57,367 nt of DNA, from NCBI GenBank assembly GCA_021324175.1, contig JAJPJP010000103.1, forward strand, positions 1 to 57,367. The letters are read 5' to 3'. The translations under genes were made by a program, and so were the position numbers. This document shows, piece by piece, positions 44,649-54,902 of the stretch (the first letter of the stretch is position 1; each line of letters opens with the position of its first letter). The stretch is from Chitinophagia bacterium (lineage in GTDB: Bacteria > Bacteroidota > Bacteroidia > Chitinophagales > Chitinophagaceae). Under the pieces are notes generated by a model. That model worked only from the letters and a program-made list of their open reading frames with translations. It did no database searches and was not told the DNA's origin.

Positions 44649-44669
44649 CGTCAGATCCGCAGGACTTCC

Positions 44670-45710
44670 CTAGGAAAGAACCTCGAATATCGAAATGGGG
44701 TTGCTCTTGTTTTTCAAAACGGCTTCCTTGACCTTGTTGCAGCTGAAGGACTCCTTGATCTTCTCATAAGAAGACTCCGTGATCAGGACCTGCCCGGCTT
44801 CCGCAACGCCCTGCAGACGCTGAGCGGTATTGACAACGTCGCCGATGACAGTGCAGTCGAGGCGGCGCAGGTCGGCCGACCCGATATTGCCCGAAATCAT
44901 TTCGCCCGAATGGATGCCAATCGAGACCTTGGGGTTGAAAAAAATGTCGCCAGTTTCGTTAGGCAGCTTTTCGATCTGCTCGCGGACCGCGAGGCTCGCG
45001 TCGACCGCCCGGTCGAGGTGAAATTCTCCCCTGAAGACCGCCAGGATGGCGTCGCCGATAAATTTATCGACATAGCCGTTCTGCGCAATGATCTCCCTGA
45101 CCATTACGTCGAAATATTTGTTCAACAGCGTAACTACCTTGTCGGGTTCTGAATTTTCCGTTATGGCCGTAAAACCACAAACATCAATAAACACTACTGT
45201 CGCCTCGATGGTTTCATTGGCCATGAGGGTATTTTCAAATTCACGCCGCGTCATAAAGCTCAGGACATTTTTGTCAACATACATCCGAAGGATGTTGTTT
45301 TCCTTGATCGCTTCGAGCGTTTCGCGCGTCTGGGAGACATAGCGTATCGTTTTGTTGATCGTGGTTTCCAGGTCGTCAAAGTTCACAGGCTTTGTAATAA
45401 AGTCAAAGGCCCCCTTGTTCATGGCAGTGCGGATATTGTCCATGTCGCCATAAGCCGAGACAATGACTGCCTTGATGATGGGACTTACTTCGTTCAGTTT
45501 TCCGAGTAGTGTAAGCCCATCCATTTCCGGCATATTGATATCGCTGAGCAGAATGTCAAGATCTTCGTTGGCCCGTAGCTTTTCCAGCGCCTCCACACCA
45601 TTTGAAGCAAAAAAAAATTCGTACTGCCTCTCGCGGATTTGTCGGCGAAACTTCTGCTTGATCAGCATCTCCAGGTCGGCTTCGTCATCAGCTACCAGAA
45701 TTTTTGTCAT
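44670..45710 (-). CDS. Response regulator with class III adenylyl/guanylyl cyclase output domain
   Basis: 346 residues. The receiver domain (1-120) has acidic pocket D8/D9, phospho-acceptor D57 in [12 protein letters not shown] and Lys in TKPVNF. A linker helix leads into the class III cyclase domain (about 165-345). Metal ligands are D176 (FIDVCGF) and D220 (FIGDAIL). The base-selecting pair K216 and D285 (RLDCTVIGD) suggests ATP as substrate, and N294/R298 are in place, so it looks catalytically complete. Phosphorylation would control cAMP synthesis. It overlaps the stand-alone receiver gene by 23 nt. Confidence 0.9.
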   Translation of the reverse strand: MTKILVADDEADLEMLIKQKFRRQIRERQYEFFFASNGVEALEKLRANEDLDILLSDINMPEMDGLTLLGKLNEVSPIIKAVIVSAYGDMDNIRTAMNKGAFDFITKPVNFDDLETTINKTIRYVSQTRETLEAIKENNILRMYVDKNVLSFMTRREFENTLMANETIEATVVFIDVCGFTAITENSEPDKVVTLLNKYFDVMVREIIAQNGYVDKFIGDAILAVFRGEFHLDRAVDASLAVREQIEKLPNETGDIFFNPKVSIGIHSGEMISGNIGSADLRRLDCTVIGDVVNTAQRLQGVAEAGQVLITESSYEKIKESFSCNKVKEAVLKNKSNPISIFEVLS

Positions 45711-46083
45711 CTATTAGCGATTTTAATTTATCCTTCAACAATGAGAAATCGATGGGCTTTGTTAGAAAATCGTCTGCACCCATCGACATGGCCTGGTTGT
45801 AATTTTCCTGGTCTCCGTATGCTGTGATCATCATCACGACCGGCGGCGGGTTTTCAAAACGTTGTTTGATTCTCTTGAGCAGTTCAAGGCCGCTCATGCC
45901 CGGCATGTTGATATCGGAAAGTATCAAAACCGCTTCGTGGGAGAGGTTAGTCAGATAGGTAAGCGCCTCATCCCCAGAATAGGCGAATGCGAATTGCATT
46001 TCGTTATTCCGGATTTCTTTCCGGAACCGCTGTTCAAATAATGTGCGGATATCGGATTCGTCATCCACAACCAGAATTTTCAT
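45688..46083 (-). CDS. Stand-alone receiver domain response regulator
   Basis: 131 residues, one receiver domain with acidic pair D7/D8, phospho-acceptor D57 ([13 protein letters not shown]), Thr in MITAYGD and Lys in TKPIDF. There is no output domain, so it may act as a phosphate relay or through protein contacts. It is clearly paralogous to the receiver of the next gene (same DDE, FR-IR and SDINMP-M-GL pattern). Its 3' end overlaps the cyclase gene, implying co-translation. Confidence 0.93.
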   Translation of the reverse strand: MKILVVDDESDIRTLFEQRFRKEIRNNEMQFAFAYSGDEALTYLTNLSHEAVLILSDINMPGMSGLELLKRIKQRFENPPPVVMMITAYGDQENYNQAMSMGADDFLTKPIDFSLLKDKLKSLIDDKNSGS

Positions 46084-46279
46084 CGTTTGACTTTTTCTTG
46101 TTAAAAATAGGCAATAAAGCCCCGCAATGATAGAATAAATTCGGGTAGCTCGGACTACTCTCGTTTATTTTTATCCAATCCCCAGACATTAAAGTTAAAC
46201 CTCCCCCGTTCACTCCGACCGTTCGCACGTTGTCGATATTTGCTGCCTCAGGTAAGGCCCCTGCGGGACGCTACCGGAA

Positions 46280-47626
46280 CTATTCTGCGGGCAGTCGCAC
46301 TATAAATTCGCTGCCGGCACCCTCGGCGGTTTCGACCTGGATATCCCCGTCGTGAGCCTTGACAATATCGTAACTCAAACTTAGCCCAAGACCCGTCCCC
46401 TGCCCGGTTGGCTTGGTCGTAAAAAATGGCTGGAATATCTTGCTCACCAAATCCGTCGGCATTCCACAACCGTTGTCCTTGACGCGAATTTCGATCTTAT
46501 CGGCGAATCTTTTTGTTCGAACGGAAACTGTCGGCTCATAGTTGGGAATAGCATCTTTGGCCTTTTGCATGACCGCATAAAATGCATTATTAAATAGGTT
46601 GAGCAATACACGGCCCATGTCCTGCGGAACTACTTCGATATTTCCAATCGAGGCATCATATTCGGTTTTCATAGTGGTGTTGAATGATTTATCCTTAGCC
46701 CTGAGTCCATGGTAAGCCAGGCGAAGATATTCGTCGGCGAGGGCATTGATATCCGTGGGTTCTTTTTGTCCCGTGTTCCTTCTTGAATGCTGAAGCATGC
46801 CCTTGACGATCGCATCAGCACGTCTTCCATGAAAGCTGATCTTTGCCTCGTTTTCCCGGATGTCCCGCGCAATCTCTTTGACCTCCCCGAGGTTTCCATT
46901 TTGGATCTCCTGCTCCATTTCTGAAATGAGCTCGGTATTGACGTCCGCAAAATTGTTGACAAAATTCAGGGGGTTCTGGATCTCGTGCGCGATACCCGCA
47001 GTCAGCTCACCCAGTGACGCCATCTTTTCGGATTGAATCAGCTGATTCTGGGTAGATTTTAGTTCTTCCAGGGCGGTCTGCAATTCTTCTTTTTGCTTTG
47101 TCAGCTCTGCAGTTCTTTCCTGGACCTGTATTTCAAGCTGATCCTTCAGGGACAGCACCTTTATCTTCTGTTCTTCTTCTTCCTTGGCTTTTACTTTCTC
47201 CTTTTCAAGAGCCTTTCGCTGTCGATTAATGATAAATAACATGGTTATCATCCACACGACAGAAAACCCGGTGGCTACGCCGAGCAGGTTTTTCCAGCCC
47301 TCGTATTGGTTCTCGTTTGTGAGCTTGGCAATGTCATCAAAAAGCTGGAGCAGGATATATGGCGCAACGGCAAGCAGAACCGGTCTTGCCACTTTAAATT
47401 CCGGTTCCTTATAGAGTACATACACCAGGTAAAGAAGGATCAGGTGCGAACTCCAGGTGACGACCTTTTCCATGCCTTGTCCAACAAACTGCAATATGAA
47501 AAGCGCGATCGCCACGTAAAAGATCGTCTGAAAAATCCGGTCCCACTTCGGCAGATTAATTGCCGTCTTCATCGATCTCTTAAGATAGCGGACGATGATG
47601 ATAGTTAGCAGCAGTTCGAAGACCAT
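46280..47626 (-). CDS. Membrane-bound sensor histidine kinase
   Basis: 448 residues. The N-terminal 135 residues contain four to five membrane helices with short loops, followed by a long coiled coil (about 136-200, rich in K/E/Q). The HisKA box has H214 in [12 protein letters not shown]. The ATPase domain carries the N box NLFNNAFYAV, G1 DNGCGMP and G2 [12 protein letters not shown]. The kinase core is closely similar to that of the neighbouring larger kinase. It probably phosphorylates the receivers downstream. The signal is unknown, as there is no extracytoplasmic domain. Confidence 0.92.
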   Translation of the reverse strand: MVFELLLTIIIVRYLKRSMKTAINLPKWDRIFQTIFYVAIALFILQFVGQGMEKVVTWSSHLILLYLVYVLYKEPEFKVARPVLLAVAPYILLQLFDDIAKLTNENQYEGWKNLLGVATGFSVVWMITMLFIINRQRKALEKEKVKAKEEEEQKIKVLSLKDQLEIQVQERTAELTKQKEELQTALEELKSTQNQLIQSEKMASLGELTAGIAHEIQNPLNFVNNFADVNTELISEMEQEIQNGNLGEVKEIARDIRENEAKISFHGRRADAIVKGMLQHSRRNTGQKEPTDINALADEYLRLAYHGLRAKDKSFNTTMKTEYDASIGNIEVVPQDMGRVLLNLFNNAFYAVMQKAKDAIPNYEPTVSVRTKRFADKIEIRVKDNGCGMPTDLVSKIFQPFFTTKPTGQGTGLGLSLSYDIVKAHDGDIQVETAEGAGSEFIVRLPAE

Positions 47627-47680
47627 GACCGCAGTTGTTTAAAACGGGAAATTTACAATAAATATCAGTAGCCTATTCAC

Positions 47681-47696
47681 GCTATTTATCGATAGC
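47681..47696. repeat. Short inverted repeat between the two histidine kinase genes
   Basis: GCTATTTATCGATAGC has GCTAT/ATAGC arms around a 6-nt loop. It follows the larger kinase gene by about 18 nt; without a T-run it is not a clear terminator. Confidence 0.3.
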
Positions 47697-47714
47697 ATCA
47701 AAATATGCCGCGGT

Positions 47715-50348
47715 TCATTCGGGAAGCCGGACAATAAAGGATGTTCCTTCGCCTTCCTCGGTTTCGACTGTTATGTGTCCGCCATGCGCCTTCATGATAT
47801 CATAGGAAAGACTAAGACCGAGTCCCGTGGACTGCCCGGTTGGTTTGGTGGTAAAAAAGGGCTGGAAAATTTTGTCGCGGACTTTTTCCGGTATACCGGT
47901 GCCATTATCATGAATAACTAATTCTATACCGTCAGGGAGCTTTTTGGTCCGGACTTGCACCGAAGGCTCATAGCCTTCTTTCGCCGTCGCCCTTTTCTCA
48001 TTGACTGCATAGAAAGCATTGTTGATGAGGTTGAGCAGGACGCGCCCGATTTCCTGGGGCATGATGTCTATCTTGGCAATGTGCTTGTCAAAGTCGGTAA
48101 TCATTTTTGCATTAAACGATTTATCCTTGGCGCGGAGCCCATGATAAGCAAGCCGCAGATATTCATCAGCGAGAACATTGATGTCTGTTGGTTCTTTTTG
48201 CCCCGTGCTCGCCTGGCTGTGCTGGAGCATCCCCTTGACAATGCCGTCCGCACGTTTTCCATGCTGGTTGATCTTTTCTTCGTTTTCGATCACGTCATTG
48301 GCAATTGACCGGACATCGTCAAAATTGCCGTTGATGATCTCTTCTTTCATTTCCTCGAGCAGTTCCACGTTGAGATCGGAAAAATTATTAACGAAGTTGA
48401 GGGGGTTTTGAATTTCATGGGCAATGCCCGCTGTCAGCTCTCCGAGCGAAGCCATTTTTTCCGACTGGATCAACTGCTGCTGAGTCTGCCTGAGTTCCTG
48501 CAGCGTATGGTCCACTTGCATTTTTGCAATTTCGAGTCGATTGAAATCCTCGTAACGGGCATAGGCAGTCGAAAATGCTTCAGCTACGGATTGTATCACC
48601 CGGATCTCTTCATCATCAAGCTTGCTGGTATTCCCTACATAGAGCATGCCCTGAAGAAAAGGGAGGAAATGCAGGTGGATGCCGCCGTGTGGGATGGTTC
48701 GCAAGTAATGTTCGCGGGAATCGAGGCCTCCTTGTTTTACCATCGCGTCGGCAAACTCAGCAAATTCGCTTTCGCCCCAGTGGTCAATGTATTTTTTTTT
48801 ATGCCTCCAGTGATTCAGCACCTCTGAAATATTGCCGGGAGTGGAATACGCGATATGAAATGCCGCAATGGCCCTTCCTTCGGGTGTCGAAAGGAAAGTG
48901 TGAATGCTTTTTTGTACCTCGTCCATGATGAATACGCCACAACGGATAAAAGGGATGCCGAGAATTGTGAGTTCATTCCAAATGAGGGGTGTGATTCTTT
49001 CCAGGTCAGTTGCAGTGCGCATCGAAGCGATTTCTGCGCGCACGCGATCAAGGGTGGCCTGCTTAACCGCGTCTCGTGCGCTCGCTTCCGACTTTTGAAG
49101 TTCCATATAACGACGAAAAGTCAGGTCGATAATCGATTTGAATCGACCAAGCACTTTTATTTCATTGTCCTCATAAGGTTTCAGCGACCAGCAAAACAAA
49201 AAACCTTCGGTGAATGTAAGGAAGTAACCGTACTGATCATGCTCCATGTGCTCCTTCGGCACCCCGAAAGTTAGCGACAGCCGCTCGTAATAAGTTCGCA
49301 GCAATTCGCCTTTGAGCTCGGTGAAATAATCTTGCTGCTTCAACCAGGAGTCATATTGTTGTTCAAGCAGCGGATGACCACGGAGCACCACAAACCCGAC
49401 GAGATCGAGACTATCTCCCATTGCCGAACTGGTCGCACCGTAAAGTGTCGCTTTCCTCGTGGCTTTTTCGATCAGCCCCACGCCGCTGCGCATTGGCGCA
49501 ATGCCAAGTTTGCGTAGTTCGGTAAATACCATGATGGCCGCCGAAGACAGGTCATTGCTGTTGTGCATTGCCATGGCCCTGCTGCGTACACGCTCCAGCG
49601 CTGCTTCGATCTGCGCATCCCTGGCAAGCGATTCCGCCTTTTGCAGGTCAAGAAAGCGCGTATAGGTTTGCTGGAAAAGAGCGCCTATCCGGAGCAGCGT
49701 GTTGCGATGAGCATCTAACAACGAGCCGGCAATAATGAGCAGGTAGCCCCTGGAATAAAAGAGGGCATGTGTATAAGTTTCGTTGTGCCCGGCAGCCTGA
49801 AAATCCCTAATGGGGATCTCCGTAAATTCTTTGAGATATTCCTGGTGCCTCCTTAATTCTTCGCCTGCGAGGCGCATGATAATGAATTTTTCACCGCGCT
49901 TCCATCCATCATAGATAGGTTGGAAGGTTGGAATCTTGTCATATGGTAGGAGGAAAACCTTTGGCAAAACCTTGCCGCCCGGCGCAGTGATCCAGCATTC
50001 GCCGAGTGGTTCATCCTGGTGAAACGTAACTATTGCACAGGTTATGATTTCGCTTTGCGGTATGCCGAGTGCCGGTAGCTGGCGGAAGATCTCAGACGCA
50101 GTTTCAGCGAGCTCGCCGCTCTCCTTCATGGCCATCGTTCTTTCGCGGATCCTTTCCAATGCAGCCTCGATCTCAAGTTCGGCGGATTTTTTGTCAAGAG
50201 CCATGCGGGTCTCTTCGAGCAATGCTGTTAAGTTATGTCGATCCGCCTCTGCTTCGGAGAGAAAGTTCACGTACAAAGCCTTTTCCGGATCAGTGAGATT
50301 CGGGGCCTGTTGAATTTTATGCAATATGGATTGCCCGGTTCCGTCCAT
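47715..50348 (-). CDS. Cytoplasmic sensor histidine kinase with three tandem sensor-like repeats
   Basis: 877 residues, no membrane segments. Three copies of a module start near residues 60, 247 and 430 with [30 protein letters not shown] and [15 protein letters not shown], each followed by a helix, ...LGI..., and a GAF/SnoaL-sized alpha/beta stretch; the period is about 185 residues. The C-terminal kinase core (about 625-877) has the H box near H644 in [12 protein letters not shown], then DNGTGIP and [12 protein letters not shown]. It would sense an internal cue and phosphorylate the receivers encoded downstream. Confidence 0.9.
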   Translation of the reverse strand: MDGTGQSILHKIQQAPNLTDPEKALYVNFLSEAEADRHNLTALLEETRMALDKKSAELEIEAALERIRERTMAMKESGELAETASEIFRQLPALGIPQSEIITCAIVTFHQDEPLGECWITAPGGKVLPKVFLLPYDKIPTFQPIYDGWKRGEKFIIMRLAGEELRRHQEYLKEFTEIPIRDFQAAGHNETYTHALFYSRGYLLIIAGSLLDAHRNTLLRIGALFQQTYTRFLDLQKAESLARDAQIEAALERVRSRAMAMHNSNDLSSAAIMVFTELRKLGIAPMRSGVGLIEKATRKATLYGATSSAMGDSLDLVGFVVLRGHPLLEQQYDSWLKQQDYFTELKGELLRTYYERLSLTFGVPKEHMEHDQYGYFLTFTEGFLFCWSLKPYEDNEIKVLGRFKSIIDLTFRRYMELQKSEASARDAVKQATLDRVRAEIASMRTATDLERITPLIWNELTILGIPFIRCGVFIMDEVQKSIHTFLSTPEGRAIAAFHIAYSTPGNISEVLNHWRHKKKYIDHWGESEFAEFADAMVKQGGLDSREHYLRTIPHGGIHLHFLPFLQGMLYVGNTSKLDDEEIRVIQSVAEAFSTAYARYEDFNRLEIAKMQVDHTLQELRQTQQQLIQSEKMASLGELTAGIAHEIQNPLNFVNNFSDLNVELLEEMKEEIINGNFDDVRSIANDVIENEEKINQHGKRADGIVKGMLQHSQASTGQKEPTDINVLADEYLRLAYHGLRAKDKSFNAKMITDFDKHIAKIDIMPQEIGRVLLNLINNAFYAVNEKRATAKEGYEPSVQVRTKKLPDGIELVIHDNGTGIPEKVRDKIFQPFFTTKPTGQSTGLGLSLSYDIMKAHGGHITVETEEGEGTSFIVRLPE

Positions 50349-50418
50349 GTTCTTGATGCAGTTTGCAGTTTATGAGGCGGAGAAAATCTGGCGATTCACG
50401 TGCAATGGCTTCCGCTGG

Positions 50419-51873
50419 TCAGTGAATATGCCTGCGTTTAATTATGCCGCCCGATGCCTCTTTGATCGTACTGGCGAAGACAAACGCGTTCGGGTCAATA
50501 TCGTTAACCAGGTTTTTTAGCTTTCTGAGTTCAAGCCGTGTAATTACCGTAAAAATGATATCGACTTCACTATGCACTTCAAATTTTCCGGGTAAAAAGC
50601 CGCGCTCGCCTTTATATACCGTGATACCTCGCCCAAGTTCATTGACCAGCCTTTCCTTAATGATTTCACTTTTCCCTGAAATAATGGTAACACCGGTGTA
50701 AGCTTCTATTCCTTCGACGACGTAATCAACTGTCTTTGTCGCCGTAAAATAAGTCAGCATGGAATATAGTGCGACCGGCAGCCCGAAATTGGAAGCAGCA
50801 ATTGCGAAGATCACGATGTTCAGTGCAAGAATGATCTCGCTGATCGTGAAGCTGGTCCTGCGCCAAGTGTACAGTGCGAGGACTTCAATACCGTCAACGG
50901 CACAGCCGGCGCGCATCGTGAGTCCGATGCCGATACCCAGGAAAAATCCACCAAAGATTGAAACGAGCAAACTATCCGAAGTGACGACCGGGTAGGGGAA
51001 ATACAAAAGGCAAAGACCAAGCATCAGGATGCAAAAAATCGTCTTGAAAGCAAATCGTGGGTTGATCGAAAAATAACCCATGACGACGAAGGGCAGGTTG
51101 GCAACGACGATTACGTAGCCAAGGTTGAATTTAGTCAGCTTTTGGATCAGCAATGAGATACCTGTAATGCCCCCATCGAAAAAATCGTTGGGAATTAGAA
51201 AGCTTCTGAGCGAAAATCCCGCCGTAATGACACCTACCATTATGAGCAGGAGATCAGTGAAATAAAAATCCTTATGTCCTGTCACAGATTTGGTCGTCAG
51301 TGTCTGAGATTGGAGTATGGCCAGATTCTGGTGCTGGTTGGCAGTCAGGTTGGCCTGAGCAGTCGGCGTAAAATAATGATGGGCGTGTAGAAACTTTATT
51401 TGATGGTGAATCCATTCCTCTCTGCCCTTCATCATACCTGCAGCCAGAAGTTCCTGGTAGAGGCTCTCTGCAACCGGGCTATAATTGTTCGTTCCGAGAT
51501 AGTAAAGATCTGCGTCGCAAAGCACCTCGGAAATGAGATTGGTCGGTTCCTGGGGCAGACGCGTCGACATGATGGTGTCGCATACCCTTTTGATCTCGTC
51601 CTCATTGTACTCGAACTTAGGAAGATAGGTCTGTGCAACGCCACAGGAGACCTCCTCGTGGCCGTCATATGCTTCGAGGAAACCCGCATCATGGAAAGCA
51701 GCTGCAGTACGAAGTATAATAAGATCGTCGCCGTTTACCTTTTCCGATGCAGCCAGTTCGTCTGCACAACGCATGACCTCCTTGGTGTGCCTGACGCCGT
51801 GATAGGTCAGGTAGGAAGGTAATTCAGCAGCCATCTTGTCAAGTATGAATTTCGTCGCTTTCTCCAGTTGCAT
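50419..51873 (-). CDS. HD-domain phosphohydrolase fused to a YitT-family membrane protein
   Basis: 484 residues. Residues 1-190 are an HD domain: H25/H29 in YHGVRHT, H61-D62 in AAFHDAGF, H72 and D120/D122 in LCDADLYYLG. Residues about 205-400 are a YitT/DUF161 membrane part with six or so helices, and residues about 400-475 are the C-terminal DUF2179 domain (YTGVTIISGK, GRGITVYKGERGF). Each part alone is common; the fusion is not one I know well. The HD part could hydrolyse a nucleotide second messenger. It is first in the run leading to two kinases and a cyclase. Confidence 0.88.
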   Translation of the reverse strand: MQLEKATKFILDKMAAELPSYLTYHGVRHTKEVMRCADELAASEKVNGDDLIILRTAAAFHDAGFLEAYDGHEEVSCGVAQTYLPKFEYNEDEIKRVCDTIMSTRLPQEPTNLISEVLCDADLYYLGTNNYSPVAESLYQELLAAGMMKGREEWIHHQIKFLHAHHYFTPTAQANLTANQHQNLAILQSQTLTTKSVTGHKDFYFTDLLLIMVGVITAGFSLRSFLIPNDFFDGGITGISLLIQKLTKFNLGYVIVVANLPFVVMGYFSINPRFAFKTIFCILMLGLCLLYFPYPVVTSDSLLVSIFGGFFLGIGIGLTMRAGCAVDGIEVLALYTWRRTSFTISEIILALNIVIFAIAASNFGLPVALYSMLTYFTATKTVDYVVEGIEAYTGVTIISGKSEIIKERLVNELGRGITVYKGERGFLPGKFEVHSEVDIIFTVITRLELRKLKNLVNDIDPNAFVFASTIKEASGGIIKRRHIH

Positions 51874-51898
51874 AGTCAGAATTGCTCTTGAGGCGGCA

Positions 51899-51906
51899 TA
51901 AATATA
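51899..51906 (-). promoter_or_regulatory. -7-like element TATATTTA for the HD-YitT gene
   Basis: On the - strand TATATTTA differs from TAnnTTTG at one base and lies 25 nt before the ATG at 51873. It is the only candidate promoter before the long - strand signalling run. Confidence 0.35.
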
Positions 51907-52031
51907 GTAATGATTTGCCTTTCCCGCCGAATTATGTAGGCCGAAATAACGTTGAAGAACACCGCAAAAAATAGTTTTCCCGCATCCAATAATTTATATT
52001 ACGACGGCCGCCGCCGAACGCTTTCAAGTTC

Positions 52032-52039
52032 TACCTTTA
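52032..52039 (+). promoter_or_regulatory. -7-like element TACCTTTA for the Gfo/Idh gene
   Basis: TACCTTTA differs from TAnnTTTG only in the last base and lies 17 nt before the ATG at 52057, which supports that start over the upstream TTG at 51952. Confidence 0.45.
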
Positions 52040-52056
52040 ATTCGAAAAAATTTGTT

Positions 52057-53160
52057 ATGCGATCCGCAATTTTCCGAATTTTAGTCTCGGGCCTCCTTAC
52101 CTTGGGCTGGCTTGCATCCGCAACAATTAAAGCGAATGCCCAACCCCTGCTGAAAGTCGGCGTCGCGGGACTTAATCATGACCACGTCAACAATATCATG
52201 CATCAGTTTCGCGACGGCGAAGTGATGATTGTGGGCATCGCCGAAGCAGATAAGCAACTGGTAAAAAAATATCGCGATATTTTTCATTTACCCGACTCGC
52301 TTTTTTATTCTGACCTTGAGTTGATGCTGGATCATATAAAACCAGACGTTGTACTTGCCTACAATGCAATTGCTGACCACCTTGGCGTCGTCGAGGCCTG
52401 CGCGCCGCGACATCTGCCGGTGATGGTGGAAAAACCACTCGCGACCACTGAGGCTGACGCGCGGCGAATAGCCGACCTAGCGAGGCAATATCATGTCCAG
52501 GTGCTTACCAATTATGAAACCACCTGGTATAAGAGCAACCAGCAGGTGTACCGCATGATCCATGAAGGGAACTCAATAGGCGATATCGTAAAGATGGTCG
52601 TCCACGATGGTCACCAGGGACCTGTCGAAATCGGCTGCAGCCCCGACTTTTTAAAATGGCTCACTGATCCTGTAAAAAACGGCGGGGGAGCAGTCATGGA
52701 CTTCGGCTGTTATGGCGCCAACCTGATGGTATGGCTGATGGACGGGAAAACGCCCGTTTCGGTCTCCTGTGTTACGCACCAAATCAAACCCGATATTTAT
52801 CCAAAGGTGGATGACGACGCGACCATCATGCTGGAATACCCCAAAGCGACGGGGCTTATCGAGGCTTCATGGAACTGGCCATACGGGATAAAAGACCTCG
52901 AAGTATTCGGGAAAAAAGGATACCTGCATGCGCTCAACGCGAACGAACTGGTGCGACGCGATACGACTGTCTATCGTCCGGTTGGTCTTGAGCCCTACGT
53001 TTACAGGGATAATATCCAATATTTGCACGCCGTGCTGAAAGAAGGCCTTGATCCGGGGCACGATCTTTCTTCGCTGGACAACAACCTGGTCGTGGTAAAA
53101 ATCCTTTCGGCAGCCAGGGAATCTGCCAAGACCGGGAAAAAGATCATGCTGAAGGAATAA
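52057..53160 (+). CDS. Exported Gfo/Idh/MocA family oxidoreductase
   Basis: 367 residues from the ATG at 52057; the track start at 51952 is a TTG upstream of the promoter box. The signal peptide spans about residues 1-30 (MRSAIFRILVSGLLTLGWLA). The NAD-binding fold starts at LKVGVAGLNHDHV, and the family's catalytic-lysine motif is present as EKPLATTEADAR. Members act on sugars and related alcohols; export is common among Bacteroidota homologues. It is 53 nt upstream of a serine hydrolase gene on the same strand. Confidence 0.9.
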   Translation: MRSAIFRILVSGLLTLGWLASATIKANAQPLLKVGVAGLNHDHVNNIMHQFRDGEVMIVGIAEADKQLVKKYRDIFHLPDSLFYSDLELMLDHIKPDVVLAYNAIADHLGVVEACAPRHLPVMVEKPLATTEADARRIADLARQYHVQVLTNYETTWYKSNQQVYRMIHEGNSIGDIVKMVVHDGHQGPVEIGCSPDFLKWLTDPVKNGGGAVMDFGCYGANLMVWLMDGKTPVSVSCVTHQIKPDIYPKVDDDATIMLEYPKATGLIEASWNWPYGIKDLEVFGKKGYLHALNANELVRRDTTVYRPVGLEPYVYRDNIQYLHAVLKEGLDPGHDLSSLDNNLVVVKILSAARESAKTGKKIMLKE

Positions 53161-53213
53161 GCGGCCAGGACTTGGGTTGAACGTTACCGTTATAATCAAT
53201 AAATGACCGAGCC

Positions 53214-54896
53214 ATGAAGAACTTGCTCTTTCGCCGACGCATCCCTTGCCTGAATGTTGCGCGTGGCATACTGCTCGTTTTACTCATTTATCCCGGATGC
53301 CGGCGGGCCAAAGACCGCTCATTCGAAGCAGCGATGGACAGAATCTTCCAACATTACGAGGAGGCAGGAACGCCAGGCTGCGCAGTGGAAATTGTCCATG
53401 ACCGGCAGGTCGTTTTTTCAAAAGGGTATGGCCTGGCAAACCTGGAACATCGCTCCCCCGTTTTGAACAATACCGTTTTTTATATCGCATCGGTATCGAA
53501 GCAATTTACGGGTTACGCCATCTCCACCCTCATTCAGCAGGGGAAAATTTCCGAAGACGCCGATATTCATCAATACCTGTCCTGGGTACCTGATTTCGGT
53601 CGCGGGATCACCGTCCGCCACCTGCTCCATCATACCAGCGGTCTGCGTGACTGGCCCGAGGCGCTTCATGCCGCAGGCTGGCGCTGGGACGATGTTTTCA
53701 GCTACGAGGACATCGTGCGTATGGTAAAACACCAGCGCGATCTCGATTTCGAGCCCGGAGCCAGGGAGTCTTATTCAAATACCGGTTACAACCTTCTTGC
53801 CGCGATCGTCGAAAAAGTAAGCGGCAAAAAATTTACGGATTGGACGGAGGAGAATATTTTCAGCCCATTGGGAATGAGTTCTTCGCATTTTCAAAGTGAC
53901 TACCATGAAATAATTCCCAACCTTGCCTACTCTTATGAATCTTCGGGAAGCGGTTATCGGCGCGTTTTCGGACCATTGACCGCATATGGAAGCAGTTCGC
54001 TCTTTACGTCTGTCGACGACCTGGGCAGATGGGTGATCAGTTGCCAGAAGATGATGGAAGAAAAGAACCCTGTTTTCCTGAGGATGTTAAGCCGGGGGAC
54101 TCTCAATAACGGCGATACCGTTTTTTATGGCTACGGCCTCGCCTATGGTTTTGACAGGGGCCTTCCCACGGTTTCGCATACGGGAGGCTGGGCCGGCTAC
54201 AGGACCATCATCATGCACTATCCCGAACAGAAACTTTCAATTATTATCCTGAGCAATTCAGGCGATTTCGATCCAACGGGCTACGCAGAGAAAGTCGCCG
54301 CTTATTTCTTAAAAGATCAGTTCAAACAGCCCGAAAAAAATATCGGAGACCTGCCGACTGTGAAACCTGACCCCGCGCTTCTAAAGAAATATGAAGGCAT
54401 TTATGAACTCGGTCCCGGATGGGAAGTCACGCTCACTTTTGAGGACGGTCAGCTGATGACGCAGGCCACCGGCGAATCCAAATTCCCCATGACTGCCAAA
54501 TCGGATTCGGTTTTCTGGATAGACGCATATCATGCGGCGATGACTTTTGTTAAAGACAAAGATGGCAGCGTTAACACGCTAAAATATAAATCCATCATAG
54601 CCAAAAGAATTGAGCCCGTCCAATCGGACCCGCACATGATCTCCCGATTCGCGGGCACTTATTACAGCCCGGAACTCCTGACAGAATATTCAGTTACCAC
54701 CGATTCTGGTAAACTTGCCATGCATCATTTTCACCTTGGTGATATCGCTCTCTTGCAAGACATCGGTTCAGCTGACCAGTTTCTCGGGGACCTGGGGTTG
54801 GTCAGGTTTACTCGGGACAGCAGCAGCCACGAGGTATCGGGGTTCCTGCTTTCAGGGGGCCGCGTAAAGAATCTTCGTTTTGATAAGAAACGCTGA
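53214..54896 (+). CDS. Class C beta-lactamase-fold serine hydrolase
   Basis: 560 residues. A hydrophobic N-terminus ends at a Cys (YPGC, about residue 29), so it may be a lipoprotein, though the lipobox is weak. The active-site motifs are S93-VS-K96 (SxxK), YSN in ESYSNTGYN and HTGG in place of KTG. A C-terminal extension of about 180 residues (from VKPDPALLKKYEGIYEL) resembles the lipocalin-like DUF3471 domain. Such proteins are usually esterases or D-aminopeptidases rather than resistance enzymes. Confidence 0.9.
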   Translation: MKNLLFRRRIPCLNVARGILLVLLIYPGCRRAKDRSFEAAMDRIFQHYEEAGTPGCAVEIVHDRQVVFSKGYGLANLEHRSPVLNNTVFYIASVSKQFTGYAISTLIQQGKISEDADIHQYLSWVPDFGRGITVRHLLHHTSGLRDWPEALHAAGWRWDDVFSYEDIVRMVKHQRDLDFEPGARESYSNTGYNLLAAIVEKVSGKKFTDWTEENIFSPLGMSSSHFQSDYHEIIPNLAYSYESSGSGYRRVFGPLTAYGSSSLFTSVDDLGRWVISCQKMMEEKNPVFLRMLSRGTLNNGDTVFYGYGLAYGFDRGLPTVSHTGGWAGYRTIIMHYPEQKLSIIILSNSGDFDPTGYAEKVAAYFLKDQFKQPEKNIGDLPTVKPDPALLKKYEGIYELGPGWEVTLTFEDGQLMTQATGESKFPMTAKSDSVFWIDAYHAAMTFVKDKDGSVNTLKYKSIIAKRIEPVQSDPHMISRFAGTYYSPELLTEYSVTTDSGKLAMHHFHLGDIALLQDIGSADQFLGDLGLVRFTRDSSSHEVSGFLLSGGRVKNLRFDKKR

Positions 54897-54902
54897 AGCG
54901 CA

